A stretch of DNA of 64,000 nt. It comes from Annona cherimola (taxonomy: Eukaryota > Streptophyta > Magnoliopsida > Magnoliales > Annonaceae). The notes beneath the pieces were generated by a model, which did no database searches, was not told where the DNA came from, and worked only from the letters and a program-made list of their open reading frames with translations. The translations under genes and the position numbers were made by a program. Positions 22,566 through 32,970 of this stretch are shown in pieces. The first letter of the stretch is position 1; every line of letters begins with the position of its first letter. The stretch is taken from positions 38,364,012 to 38,428,011 of the forward strand of contig CM059971.1 in NCBI GenBank assembly GCA_030490835.1, in the 5' to 3' direction.

Positions 22566-23139
22566 ATTTTTTTTTTTACTCTCCTTGTGATTGTTCAGTG
22601 ACAAACTCTCAATTTTGTTCCTAATTAATATAAATTGAGATGAAGTCAACAAATGCAAATAAACAATTTTAACAATTACATGTTACACTTTAAAGATAAA
22701 GACAATAGAAAAATATAAATTTATTAAAATAATGTTATTAATTCGTAGATAACTAATAATAAATAATAAATATTTTATTCTATGATTCTATTCATGCAAA
22801 ATAATTAGATTTGTCTTTCCATTTCAGTTGCCAACTACTAATACAAATCATAATCCAAAATAAGTATGCCATCATCACATTGAAATGAAATATGGAATTT
22901 TTCAAATAAAGTTTGAATGTTAGGCATACTTCTGACAATATATATTTTCTTCAATTTTTATCACATTTAATAAGTTGTTAAAACTATAATAATCTAAATT
23001 TTACTAATTTATATCTGGCTCTTTAAAAATATAGGGTCTAAGTTAACTATGCAATAGGTAAATATTACATACCATATATTTCTTAAAGCTAGAAACGACA
23101 TCCTTGGCTTGAATTTTATAAATAACTATATTTAATTTT
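22566..23139. other. Non-coding part of the CACTA remnant
   Basis: AT-rich sequence between the transposase fragment and a MITE. Nothing further is recognised. Confidence 0.4.
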
Positions 23140-23398
23140 GGAAGAAAAAGCTTTTCCGACCAAAACTTTTCAACTTTATAGTTACCCTATTTTTTTATCT
23201 TTTTTATATTTTTCCATACAACTACCTTACTTTCCAATCATTTATATACAATTACCTTTATAACTAACATATCTATTTTAACTTTATTCTTTTTACTTCT
23301 CATTATTATTTATACTATATCGCATCATTTTCTACAAATTCAAAAACTTTTATAAAAAAAAATGTCGTCAAAAATTTTATCGCTTCTCAGGCACACCC
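23140..23398. mobile_element. Tourist-like MITE, worn copy
   Basis: Shares the inner phrases of the family (caactacctta, tcattttctacaaatt) and ends gcacaccc followed by taa. The left end is worn and is placed approximately. Confidence 0.5.
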
Positions 23399-23500
23399 TA
23401 AAATTTCATATTATGGAAAAATACTGGTAGAAAGGACTTAATATATTAATTTAAAATATTTATATGATTACATCCATGTATATCTTTTGATTCTAGATCA

Positions 23501-23825
23501 TAACAAAGTTTGAGAAAATGGCTGAATGTCCTTTCTTTGTTGATGTTTCCTTTAAATAAGAATTGTTGTACAACCTATTTTAGGCAAGAAAATATTTACA
23601 GCAATTACACTAATTACTGCTAATCTAATTTTAGGTAAGAATATATACAGCTATTACACAAATTATGATAGATTAGATCTTCAAATCTCAGCCATGATTT
23701 CTGCATGATTGACAGCCCACAAATCTCTTAGCAATTGACAGCCCAGCCATGATTTCTGCATGATTTCTGCCATAATCTTAGGATTTCTGCCATAAACTGA
23801 CAGCCCACAATCTCTGCCATTGATA
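23501..23825 (-). repeat. 3' LTR of the copia element
   Basis: Reads taacaaagtttgag ... ccattgata on the plus strand; on the element strand it runs tatcaatggc...tttgtta. It contains internal duplications of catgatttctgcatgatt and gacagcccaca. It matches the other LTR in length. Confidence 0.93.
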
Positions 23826-23840
23826 TCCCCCCTCAAATTG
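23826..23840 (-). other. Polypurine tract
   Basis: The minus strand reads caatttgagggggga directly before the 3' LTR, the usual site for plus-strand DNA priming. The gag-pol frame ends within it. Confidence 0.85.
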
Positions 23841-25992
23841 ATGCTGGATGATCAGAAAAAATCAATTTTGTAACCAGAAAATGATGTCGTTGTCGTGAGA
23901 GGGCTTTAGTAAATACATCAGCAGTCTGTTGATCAGTGGTGATGTGAGGTAGAGAAATGACATGGGCATCATATGCTTCACGAATAGAGTGACAATCCAC
24001 TTCTATGTGCTTGGTGCGCTCGTGAAACACTGGGTTAGCTGTAATTTGGATAGCACTAGTATTATCCGCATGAAGCGGAGTAGGTTCCATTTGAGGAAAC
24101 CCAAGCTCACCTAATAGACCTCGAAGCCAAACAATCTCAGAACATGCAGAGGACATAGCACGATACTCAGACTCAGTGGAGGATTTCGACACCCGATCTT
24201 GTTTCTTGCTTTTCCAAGAGACAAGAGAGTTGCCAAGGAACATGCACAAGCCAGTAATGGAACGTCGAGTATCAGAACAACCAGCCCAGTCAGCATCACT
24301 ATATGCAATCAAGTGAATAGGAGAATCCACAGGAAAGAAAAGACCGCGAGTAGAAGTGCCTTGCAAATAGCGAACAATGCGACGAACGGCAGCCAAGTGA
24401 AGGTGCCGAGGGGCCTGCATAAATTGACTAACTTGTTGGACAGCAAAAGAAATGTCAGGCCGAGTAATAGTTAGATAATTCAAGCTCCCCACTAAACGTC
24501 TATATAATGAGAGATCAGGTAAAAAATCACCCTCATCATGACGATATTTAACATTCACTTCTAAGGGAGTATCAACAGATCGACCATCGTGAAGACCAGC
24601 TAATGTAATTATCTCCTGAATGTATTTATGCTGATTTAAGAAAAGACCAGCCGCTGTAGAGTTCACTTCAAGGCCTAAAAAATAGCGTAGAGGACCTAGG
24701 TCCTTCATATGAAAAGAGCTTTGAAGGCGCTGTTGAAGCTGAGAAATCAATTCAGAGTCGGTCCCTGTAATAATGATATCATCAACATATACTAGGAGCA
24801 AAACAATTCCTTTAGGATTCTTGCAAAGAAACAAAGAGGAATCATATTGACTTTGAACAAAAGCGAAGCTAATAAGCGTGGATCGAAACTTATCAAACCA
24901 AGCGTGTGGAGCCTGCTTTAAACCATAGAGTGACTTTTTTAGTTTACAGACATCAGAAAAGGGTGTAGAAAATAACCCAGGTGGTGGAGTCATATAAATT
25001 GCTTCCTTAAGATCCCCATGTAAAAAGGCATTCTTAACATCCATTTGTCGTAATGACCAACCCTTGGAAGCAGCAATAGCTAGAACAAGTCGCACTGTCG
25101 TCATTTTGGCCACCGGTGCAAATGTCTCCTCATAATCAACTCCATACTCTTGTCGATTTTCGAGTGCTACCAACCTTGCTTTGTATCGATCAAGTGACCC
25201 ATCAGATCTCAGTTTAATAGAATATACCCATTTACAACCAATGGGTTTAATACCAGTAGGACAAGGAACAATAGCCCAAGTATGATTCTCTTGAAGAGCC
25301 TGAAGTTCTTCTTGCATAGCTTTCTCCCAACATACATGTTTAGTGGCTTGAGAATAAGAGGTAGGAACTGTAATATCATCTAAAATAGCAGAAAAACCAT
25401 ACCTATCAGGAGGACGACTGATACGATTAGATCGTCGAAGAGCCACTGAAGTGGGTACTGGATCAGGGTCGGGAAGGATTTGCAATGATGGGGGCTGTCG
25501 TCGCTGATAGACAAAACCAGGTTTAAAACGCTCAAAGGAGGGAGATATATCATCAAAGCTAGGAAGAAGAACACCATGTGAAGGGAGATCCTGCTGCTGA
25601 AAATAGTACTCATGTTCAAAGAAAATCACATTTCTAGAAACACGCAGTCGATTAGTGGCAGCATCATAACACAAAAATTCTTTGTGAGTAGTGTTATATC
25701 CCATAAATGCACACCTTACAGATTGAGCTGTAAGCTTGTGACGTTCATGCGAAGGCAAATGGACAAAGCAAACACATCCAAAAGTGTGTAGCATATGATA
25801 ATCAGGCTGCATACCAAAAAGACGGAAGTAAGGAGAATCAAAATTCAATTGTTGAGAAGGTAGCCGATTAATTAGATAAAATGCAGTTGACAGAGCTTCC
25901 ACCCAAAATCTAGGCGGAACTGAGGCCTCTAAGAGTAAAGTGCGAACCATATCCAGCAAGTGACGATTTTTTCGTTCAGCCACCCCATTTTG
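23833..25992 (-). CDS. Copia pol: end of integrase, reverse transcriptase, RNase H
   Basis: The frame opens just after an in-frame TAA at 25993-25995 and gives 716 residues from the Met at 25983. It begins with AERKNRHLLDM, the end of the integrase core with its catalytic-region Glu context. The RT domain starts near residue 240 (WVYSIKLRSDG) and has VYVDDIIITG at 398-407. RNase H has AYSDADWAG at 560-568, then SSTESEY at 601-607 and HADN at 638-641. All read without a break, so RT and RNase H look intact. It copies element RNA into DNA in virus-like particles. It would be made as one polyprotein with the upstream gag part were it not for the lesions between them. Confidence 0.93.
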   Translation of the reverse strand, partial: QNGVAERKNRHLLDMVRTLLLEASVPPRFWVEALSTAFYLINRLPSQQLNFDSPYFRLFGMQPDYHMLHTFGCVCFVHLPSHERHKLTAQSVRCAFMGYNTTHKEFLCYDAATNRLRVSRNVIFFEHEYYFQQQDLPSHGVLLPSFDDISPSFERFKPGFVYQRRQPPSLQILPDPDPVPTSVALRRSNRISRPPDRYGFSAILDDITVPTSYSQATKHVCWEKAMQEELQALQENHTWAIVPCPTGIKPIGCKWVYSIKLRSDGSLDRYKARLVALENRQEYGVDYEETFAPVAKMTTVRLVLAIAASKGWSLRQMDVKNAFLHGDLKEAIYMTPPPGLFSTPFSDVCKLKKSLYGLKQAPHAWFDKFRSTLISFAFVQSQYDSSLFLCKNPKGIVLLLVYVDDIIITGTDSELISQLQQRLQSSFHMKDLGPLRYFLGLEVNSTAAGLFLNQHKYIQEIITLAGLHDGRSVDTPLEVNVKYRHDEGDFLPDLSLYRRLVGSLNYLTITRPDISFAVQQVSQFMQAPRHLHLAAVRRIVRYLQGTSTRGLFFPVDSPIHLIAYSDADWAGCSDTRRSITGLCMFLGNSLVSWKSKKQDRVSKSSTESEYRAMSSACSEIVWLRGLLGELGFPQMEPTPLHADNTSAIQITANPVFHERTKHIEVDCHSIREAYDAHVISLPHITTDQQTADVFTKALSRQRHHFLVTKLIFSDHPASI

Positions 25993-26140
25993 TTAAGGGG
26001 TATAAGGGCATGATCGTTGAGATATGATGTCTTTTGTTGTAAGAAAGCTTGGAAATCATGTGACATATACTCACCTCCATTATCAGACCGTAAAACCTTA
26101 ATGGAGGTGGAAAATTGAGTCTCAATATAAGCCACAAAAT
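25993..26140 (-). pseudogene. Broken integrase core of the copia element
   Basis: Three lesions fall in about 150 bases. There is an extra T in a T run at 26136-26139, a missing A near 26031-26035, and a TAA at 25993-25995 where a Gln codon is usual before QNGVAER. The stretch in between still shows VLRSDNGGEY, part of the integrase DDE region. The two shifts cancel, so only the short stretch between them is out of frame. Confidence 0.8.
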
Positions 26141-27849
26141 TTCTGAAAAACAGTTAACACTTCAGCTTTAGTACGCAGAAAATATATCCATGTGAAACGA
26201 CTATAGTCATTAATGAATGTTACGAAATATTTATACTGCGCATGGGAAATGATAGGAGTAACACCCCAAACATCACTATGTATAATCTCAAAACATATAT
26301 TAGCACGAGTGCTATAAGTAGGAAAAGGTAACACTTTACTCTTTCCTAGTTTACAAACAGAGCAATCAAGAGATAAACTATTAGAAGAACATTGATTGCC
26401 AAGAAAACCTTGCTTCATTAAATGAGACAATATCACATTATTTGGATGGCCCAATCGTTTATGCCAAACTTCAGCCTTATTTTCAATAATAATAGAAGCC
26501 AAAGACAAAGTTCTAGGAATAATAAATTGCAATGGAAATAATCTGCCCACTTTAGGCCCCCTCGCGATCACCTTCCCCGACCCTTGATCCTGTACAAGAC
26601 AACCACAACGAGAGAAATTTACATTACAGTTATTATCCACCAACTGCCCAACTGAAATTAAACTAGTAGACAATCCAGGAGAGACAAATACATGACGAAA
26701 GGAAGGTCCAATATCACCAATGGATGTAATTGGAAGATTACTTCCATTAGCAATCTGAATATTTTGTTTACCAGTGTACTTTTGAAGATTATGCAGCCAA
26801 TCAGGTGATCCAGTCATATGATTTGATGCTCCAGAATCAACAAACCAAGGAGAAGAAACACTCTTACTTTGACCCTGAAGTCCAAGAGTAGAGAATGCTG
26901 TGATAATCATCTGTTGGACCATTTCTGGAGTAACAAAAGATTGATTTGTGTCAGCAATTGTGGCTGTAGATCTGATATTGGTAGGTTCTGAGATAGCAGC
27001 TTGAAAAGCTTGGCCTTGTCGGTTTTCTGGGCGTGTAGGACATTGCTTGATAATGTGTCCATTCTGTTTACAATAATTGCAGAATTTCTTACCACAATTG
27101 CAGGCAATATGCCTGAACTCTTTGCAACTATAGCACTGCATTTGTCCCTTTCCTCGGTTCTTCCCTTGAGCAGCATAAGCAACATTAACGATCTCAGATG
27201 TCTCCTTGGACGAACCAAGAACAGCTTGTGTAGCCATTCTTTGTTCTTCACGCAACAATTCACCAAGACATATATTCAAGGAAGGGACAGGATTTCTATT
27301 CAGTAATCCAGCCTGTGCAATTTCAAATTCTGGCCTTAGTTTCATCAAAAACTGATCACGCCTACTATCTTCATGAATTGCTCGAAGGCTGGCTAAGGCC
27401 TCATTAGGCACCTTTGAATAAACAATACCAGAATATTCGCTCCATAGATTAATAAATCCAGAATAATATTGCTCAATAGAAAGATTACCTTGACTGAAGT
27501 TACTAATCTCAAGTTGTAGTTGAAATCGTCTTGCAGTGTTATCTTGATGATATATGCGTTGTAGATAATCCCACATCTCCTTAGCTGTACTAAATGATCG
27601 TAAATTGTTCACCATATGAGCTTCAATAGAACTTAAAATCCAAGAGATGATTCGAGCATCCTTTGCCTCCCATTGACTAAGTTCTGTACCTTCTTTAGGA
27701 GTAAGAGCAGACCCGTCAATGTGATTCCAAAGCTCCTTCCCTTTCAGAAACATTCTAAACTGAAATTCCCATGCTGCATAATTCTTTCCTGTAAATTTGA
27801 TAGCCAAAGTCTCTGTAGACATTCTTCCAAGAAAATTATCAGCAGACAT
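26122..27849 (-). CDS. Copia gag, protease and N-terminal integrase
   Basis: A 575-residue frame. Residues 1-230 are gag (KFTGKNYAAWEFQF near 18-31, then the UBN2-like region). Two CCHC zinc knuckles are at 239-252 and 257-270. The aspartic protease site WFVDSGASNHMTG is at 335-347. The GAG-pre-integrase HHCC zinc region has VWHKRLGHP at 461-469 and CSVCKLGKS at 496-504. The integrase core begins with SDVWG (525-529) and FINDYSRF (545-552). The frame ends at a frameshift in the integrase. The Met at 27849 is about 145 bases after the primer site, a usual leader length. Confidence 0.93.
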   Translation of the reverse strand: MSADNFLGRMSTETLAIKFTGKNYAAWEFQFRMFLKGKELWNHIDGSALTPKEGTELSQWEAKDARIISWILSSIEAHMVNNLRSFSTAKEMWDYLQRIYHQDNTARRFQLQLEISNFSQGNLSIEQYYSGFINLWSEYSGIVYSKVPNEALASLRAIHEDSRRDQFLMKLRPEFEIAQAGLLNRNPVPSLNICLGELLREEQRMATQAVLGSSKETSEIVNVAYAAQGKNRGKGQMQCYSCKEFRHIACNCGKKFCNYCKQNGHIIKQCPTRPENRQGQAFQAAISEPTNIRSTATIADTNQSFVTPEMVQQMIITAFSTLGLQGQSKSVSSPWFVDSGASNHMTGSPDWLHNLQKYTGKQNIQIANGSNLPITSIGDIGPSFRHVFVSPGLSTSLISVGQLVDNNCNVNFSRCGCLVQDQGSGKVIARGPKVGRLFPLQFIIPRTLSLASIIIENKAEVWHKRLGHPNNVILSHLMKQGFLGNQCSSNSLSLDCSVCKLGKSKVLPFPTYSTRANICFEIIHSDVWGVTPIISHAQYKYFVTFINDYSRFTWIYFLRTKAEVLTVFQKFCGLY

Positions 27850-27994
27850 TCTTCCAAAAAGAATGAAATCTCAAAGCCAAAGTTGTTGATCAGAAATTAA
27901 TCAACCCAAAAAAATGAAAGCAAACCCGAAACTTTTGGAAGACAGAAGCAAAAAACTGACAGATTCGAAGATTCAGCTAGGAAGTTCAAAGGCT

Positions 27995-28007
27995 GGCTCT
28001 GATACCA
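27995..28007 (-). other. Primer binding site for initiator tRNA-Met
   Basis: The minus strand reads TGGTATCAGAGCC, the standard plant copia primer site, touching the inner edge of the 5' LTR. Confidence 0.95.
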
Positions 28008-28332
28008 TAACAAGGTTTGAGAAAATGGCTGAATGCCCTTTCTTTGTTGATGCTTCCTTTAAATAAGAATTGTTGTACAACCTATTTTAGGCAATAAAAT
28101 ATTTACAGCAATTACACTAATTACTGCTAATCTAATTTTAGGTAAGAATATATACAGCTATTACACAAATTATGATAGATTAGATCTTCAAATCTCAGCC
28201 ATGATTTCTGCATGATTGACAGCCCACAAATCTCTTAGCAATTGACAGCCCAGCCATGATTTCTGCATGATTTCTGCCATAATCTTAGGATTTCTGCCAT
28301 AAACTGACAGCCCACAATCTCTGCCATTGATA
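28008..28332 (-). repeat. 5' LTR of the copia element
   Basis: Same 325-base unit as the 3' LTR; about four differences are seen, clustered near the inner end (for example aagtttgag/aggtttgag and gaatgtcc/gaatgccc). It would carry the promoter of the element. Confidence 0.93.
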
Positions 28333-28679
28333 GATCAACCCATTCAAACTTTCTCTCTTTTTTTTGGATATCAGACTTTCTCTCCTTAGTTTTCCTTATT
28401 TGTTGAGCAAGCTAAATGTCATCTATTGCTCTTCACTGCACTATTTTGATTTTTCTACAATTTAGTGCACAAAGATAAAATCAGTTAAAATTTTAACATT
28501 AAAAAGAATGCAATAAAAGAATAAATGATGACAATAAAGTTAGAGAAAGAGATAAACCATTAATTTCTTAACTTCAATATAGGATTTGGAGCCACATGTA
28601 TATTTCAATATACTATTTGTTCGAGCTTTTGAAGTTTTCGAACTTCTTTCCTATAATAAATATGTATTTAGATATACAA

Positions 28680-28925
28680 TATAATAAAATTATTTCATTT
28701 ATAAAATTTTCTTTGCACCTTAAATTTTTCATTGTCATAAAGTTCTACAAAATAACTCCACTCTTCAGGATTTATATCATCTGGAATATTATCAAGGCAT
28801 TCTTCATCAATTTTAAATTTCTTATAATGCTTGATAAGCACTCATGTCACCCTCTATAGAAGCATCTCATAGTATCTATTACAAATTCTTGAAAACGATC
28901 CTTATCATCAACATTTGATGCTTCA
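28680..28925 (-). pseudogene. CACTA transposase fragment (Transposase_24-like)
   Basis: The minus strand reads a segment RFEASNVDDKDRF, then HYKKFKIDEECLDNIP, then DINPEEWSYFVELYDNEKF. This matches the layout of plant CACTA proteins, where '...P..I....W..L...F....F' precedes the coiled-coil part found at 22340. Stops and a shift break it. The young copia element now separates the two halves of this gene. Confidence 0.55.
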
Positions 28926-31246
28926 AACCTTTCCTAAAAAAATAAAATAAGATAATTAAAGATGAATAATGGTAAATGTTTGATTCTATAGTAAAAAATG
29001 TATTAACAACTTTCATTATATATATAATGAAATGCCTATTCACCAGCGCTTGAGCTAGTATTCTTTCACCACATTAATTATGTACCTCTGTCTAAGTCTC
29101 TACATCTAAAGGTGCAGTATTTCGAACAACAAATCATGCAAAAAATTAATAGAAAATGTTCAAAAATTCATTGAATAAGCACAAATATAATATATTAAAT
29201 TAGAAAAATTAACTACATTAACTAACCTAAAATGTATAATAAGTGTTGACTCTTGATTTCTCCATATTTATCTCAATGCGTTCATGAATCACGCTTTTCT
29301 AAACATATCTAACACAATAATAAATAAAATAAATTACTAATGGTTAACCAATCAAAAAGCCTGGGTTGAACTCCATTGAAAAAGCCTTGCAAAACCGAAA
29401 CAAAATTTACGGCTAATAGAAACAGCATTTTTAATGACATGATAAAGGAAGCTGGGAAGAACACCATGGACGTCATGGCCACAAAAGTATGACCCATTTC
29501 TAATTTTAAAAAAAGGAGGTAATCCCCTATTACAAGATTGTCCTACGTTCAAACAAAGTAAGGCATGACTAGGTTTTCAATAATATATGTATATGAATAC
29601 AGGAGAGGTGGCCAGAAGTGGGAAAAACACCTGTTACCCACCATTTTCATGTAATAGATAGTAGTGCCAATTAAAAAAATTGTCTCTCATCCATCCGCAA
29701 CACGTTGTAGAGCTCTCACAAGCCACACCACTAGAAATCCACCGGGAAAAAAAAAACACCAAGTCCCTTCTTCTGGTAGCCAAAAAAAAAGAGACATCAA
29801 CAAAAGAGAAAAAAAATATATACATGGACAGTAAGCTGCTACAATCTGAGCCACAGCGATCATGATGAGAAGCAATTACAGTTGGATTGCTGCTTGGAGT
29901 CTTTCAAAATATGTGGTGCTTTAATATTAATAAAAAAATGAGGAAGGATGAAAAATTAAAAGGCTGAGTGGCGAACCCATGGAGGCGGCACCTTCTCTGG
30001 CAAGGACTCAGCCAAGATGGACAGGAGCAGTGCTTACAACGTGAGGTTGGCACATGCGCCATCATCACTAGCTCATAGATCCTCACCAAAACTCGCTCAA
30101 CACAATCCTTGCAATAGACTAAATAACCTGTATAGCGGTAAAAACAACTTGATTGGCCAAATACAGTAAAAAACCTGATGGAGAGTTTATGAAATTCAAC
30201 CAGAGGCTGAATCAGGGAAAAAATTTGACAAAATCTAGAAAATTCAAAGTTATAAATTTTAATGGCCAAAAATATATTAACAAGGAGAAAATAAAGAGCT
30301 AGCTAGACATGCTGTTTCTACACAAGTTATTTTAAAAAAAAGAGGCAGCAGATAGAAGAAGACCCAGATCTGCTTTGGACTTTTTCGAAGTCCTTCCTTG
30401 GCAACAGACAGCATCCATGGAAGAAATAAATATTGTAGTTAAAAAAACGAGAAGGCTAAACTAAAAGAAGCACAATGATTAAGGAGAATTAAAAGGAACC
30501 GAATGGTTCATGGCCACGATAACCAAAACATATATTTTAGAAAAAATATCAGAACCTTTTCCCATGCGAAAAACTTCTTCATCAGGATACCACAGCATGC
30601 ATCCTTGTTGCACCCTAAATGTTACTCACATGGCCACCTCTAATCCGGACAGATAAGATCGGTGCAAATCTGTTTTGCCTCCTTCTGGACAGTAGTAGAA
30701 GAGGAGGTGACATCAAACAACGTCAGAACTGCCTCCTGGCATGGCACATGCAACAGGACGAGTAGTGGCAACCGTCGGACAATGGAAGAAGTTCACTCCA
30801 TGGAGACGTCCGAAGGTGAGGCAGATGGAGATCCTTTCGTCTAAAATAATGATGAGAAAGGATTTCCTGTTTTTGTTGTTTTCTTTAGAATCCAAAGATG
30901 AAGAAGCAATAGATCCCTCGATCAACAACGATGACGAAAACTTCATGGCAATTTCTACTGCGGTGGGATAGATCGATCATGCCTAAAGATGGAAACAAGG
31001 AGAGCAACCACATTTTTCTTGCATGTCAAAGGCATGATTGTATCAGTCGCTTTGTGATGTGACACGAGCCAAACCCATAGAAGATAGTAGCGTGGCAAAA
31101 TATTGCCATGCATTCGACTACTGAGATGGTGGTAGAAGCACCGTTAAGATGTGCAGAGTAATGAACCAATGCAAACATAACGCGTGACAGTATCAGGGAC
31201 AAAAGAACCACCAAACCACGGAACTACATTACGTGCTACTCCCTTG
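28926..31246. other. No recognised gene
   Basis: Moderately AT-rich. A 121-codon frame (29904-30269, minus) and several overlapping frames near 29634-30971 show no family motif or convincing codon pattern. The far end of the CACTA element may lie here but no TGTAGTG end was seen. Confidence 0.4.
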
Positions 31247-31435
31247 CAATGTTTTAAAAAACGATTGAATCGATTTTGTTCCCAGTTTCCAGTTTTTCCG
31301 GTTCCACCATTGAGTCGGAAAACCAGTTACCAGGACATGATCGGTTTACGGTCCGACTGCCCGGTTCGCGGTCCAACTGCCCGGTTCGATTCGGTTCTTA
31401 AAACAGTCCAGTTCGGTTCGGTTCTTAAAACAGTG
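31247..31435. mobile_element. Small foldback element with GGTTC repeats
   Basis: Left end caatgttttaaaaaacg is inverted at the right end (cggttcttaaaacagtg). Inside are direct repeats of ccggttcg and of cggttcttaaaacagt. It is a non-autonomous element of unknown superfamily; no clear target duplication was fixed. Confidence 0.5.
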
Positions 31436-31519
31436 ATCCATTAGTAATATTTTTCTCACCCAAGTTACTAACTTACAGAACTAAGACCCACGGAACTATT
31501 GCACAAGCCATCAGAAACC

Positions 31520-31690
31520 TATAAATACCCTTTTAGAGCAAGATTTCAAGGAGAGGACTCCCGATCAAACTCCTCTCTCTCTCTCTCTAAGAACTCTAAA
31601 CTCCCCTCCTAAAATATCTCTTAACTATTTTGAGCTTCTACAACACACAAATATATATATATATATCCTGTTCATCTTCCTAGCTTGGAT
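31520..31690 (+). promoter_or_regulatory. TATA box with CT repeat and AT repeat (promoter-like)
   Basis: Tataaatac at 31520-31528 is followed about 45 bases on by a (CT)n microsatellite at 31572-31588 and an (AT)n run near 31650-31665. TATAAAT plus a pyrimidine-rich leader is typical of plant promoters and LTRs. The tandem-repeat block that follows codes for nothing, so this may be the promoter of an old non-autonomous retroelement. Confidence 0.3.
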
Positions 31691-31710
31691 TCAAAGGTAA
31701 AAAAAATTGC

Positions 31711-32160
31711 TTTTACCTCATTTAAAATTTGTGGGTGATAGATGATTTAAAATTTGGAGTTAAGTATTTTCCTTCTGTTTTTAATTTTAAAATTATTTTT
31801 GTCAAAAAATATTTTATCCATTTAAAATCTTTGGATGACAGATGAATTAAAATGCGGAGTTTAGTATTTTTCTTGTATTTTTAATAAAAAAAATTTTAAT
31901 TTACTTTACCTCATGTGGATAGTCTCCGGGTGGTGAATGACCTGAAATGAGGGTTCAAGAATTTTTCTTCCTATTTATAAAATTCATTTCCCATAAAAAG
32001 TAAATGTTCTCATTAGCCAATTTTACTTATCGCATACGGATAATCTCTAACTAGCGAATGACTTGAAGTGTGAGATTAAGTATTTTTTATTCTGGCTTTT
32101 TAAAAAAATCAAAAATCATTTCCACCTTCATGATTTTATCCATCTTAAACTTTTAAATTA
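31711..32160. repeat. Degenerate tandem repeat of about 100 bp
   Basis: About five units start near 31711, 31812, 31904, 32021 and 32133. Each has a ttttaycYcat-like opening, a g-g-rich middle (gggtgatagatga, tggatgacagatga, gggtggtgaatgac) and a ttaagtattttt-like end. Units differ strongly, so the array is old. Confidence 0.6.
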
Positions 32161-32579
32161 AGTTGATGTACTGCTGAAATGGAATCATGAAACCCCCACC
32201 TAATTTTCACGATCTAAGTAATTGGATCATGATGGATCTACATGATGGATTGTATTCTTGCCTTAGCAAGTGACTTCTATAGTGGATCTAATGCTTTTTG
32301 CCCTCACATGAGAAATACACGTGATCTGCAGGACTCATTAGGTGGTAATGACCTATAGATAAAAAAAATTCAAAAGAGGATAAAGTTACTTTGCATTAAG
32401 AAGCTATAGAAACTCTCTTATTAAGCCAAAATTACAAATATTTAAATTTATTACGATTTGTATAATGTAAAATTTACATCACTCTCATCGAAAAGCCAAG
32501 TGGATAATTACTACCCATTTCTTTTCATTGGACCTAGTCCAACTTAATCGGGGTTAGCATAGTCCACTTAAGCCCAAAA

Positions 32580-32970
32580 CAAATCAATTGAGTCTAAATT
32601 TTTTTTAAATTGATCCAATTGGACCCTGCACCCCTCAAACGTGCCCAAAGCCCCTAGTATAATCTTTCTCATGCCCCTGGGCCCAAAATCTCCAAATGAA
32701 CCTATTTGGGTGTTGAATACTCCATTTGAGTCTTTTTTTTTGTTTATTTGGGCCCAAAACTCTTCAGTACCCTCGTGGCCCAAACACACCCAAAACTTTT
32801 CAACAAACCGGCTAGGCCGAACCCCTTTCAACAAGCCTAGTTGGCCCTAAAACCTTTCGGTAGGCCCGGTTGGGTCTAAAATTCTCCAAATAATTCATTT
32901 GAGCCTAAAACTCTCCAATAAGCCTAGTTGGACCCAAATCTATTGAGGCAAGTCTAGTCTCATACTCTGT
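32580..32970. repeat. Degenerate 29-bp minisatellite
   Basis: Units such as gcctaaaactctccaataag plus cctagttgg repeat with a 29-30 base spacing. Other units are gccctaaaacctttcggtag plus gcccggttgg and gcccaaaatctccaaatgaa plus cctatttgg. The period is not a multiple of three throughout and frames are broken, so it is not a repeat protein. Confidence 0.65.

Larger units (their letters stand above)
23496..28337 (-). mobile_element. Nearly intact Ty1/copia retrotransposon
   Basis: Two 325-base LTRs (23501-23825 and 28008-28332) flank gag-pol read leftward. The target duplication gatca is at 23496-23500 and 28333-28337. The primer site is adjacent to the right LTR and a polypurine tract to the left one. 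By eye the LTRs differ at four positions, so the insertion is young. Gene order is gag, protease, integrase, RT, RNase H, which defines Ty1/copia. It sits within a CACTA remnant. Three small lesions in the integrase region stop the polyprotein being read through. Confidence 0.95.

Noticed and set aside
24199..24474. Plus-strand frame of 91 codons inside the copia element
   Set aside because: It is antisense to the intact RNase H coding sequence.
29904..30269. 121-codon minus-strand frame with several Cys residues
   Set aside because: Cys spacing matches no zinc-finger pattern I know, and there is no support from neighbours or splice signals.
32568..32850. Possible Trp/Phe/Gly-rich repeat protein in the minisatellite
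   Set aside because: The 29-30 base period does not keep a frame, so the repeats are not protein repeats.
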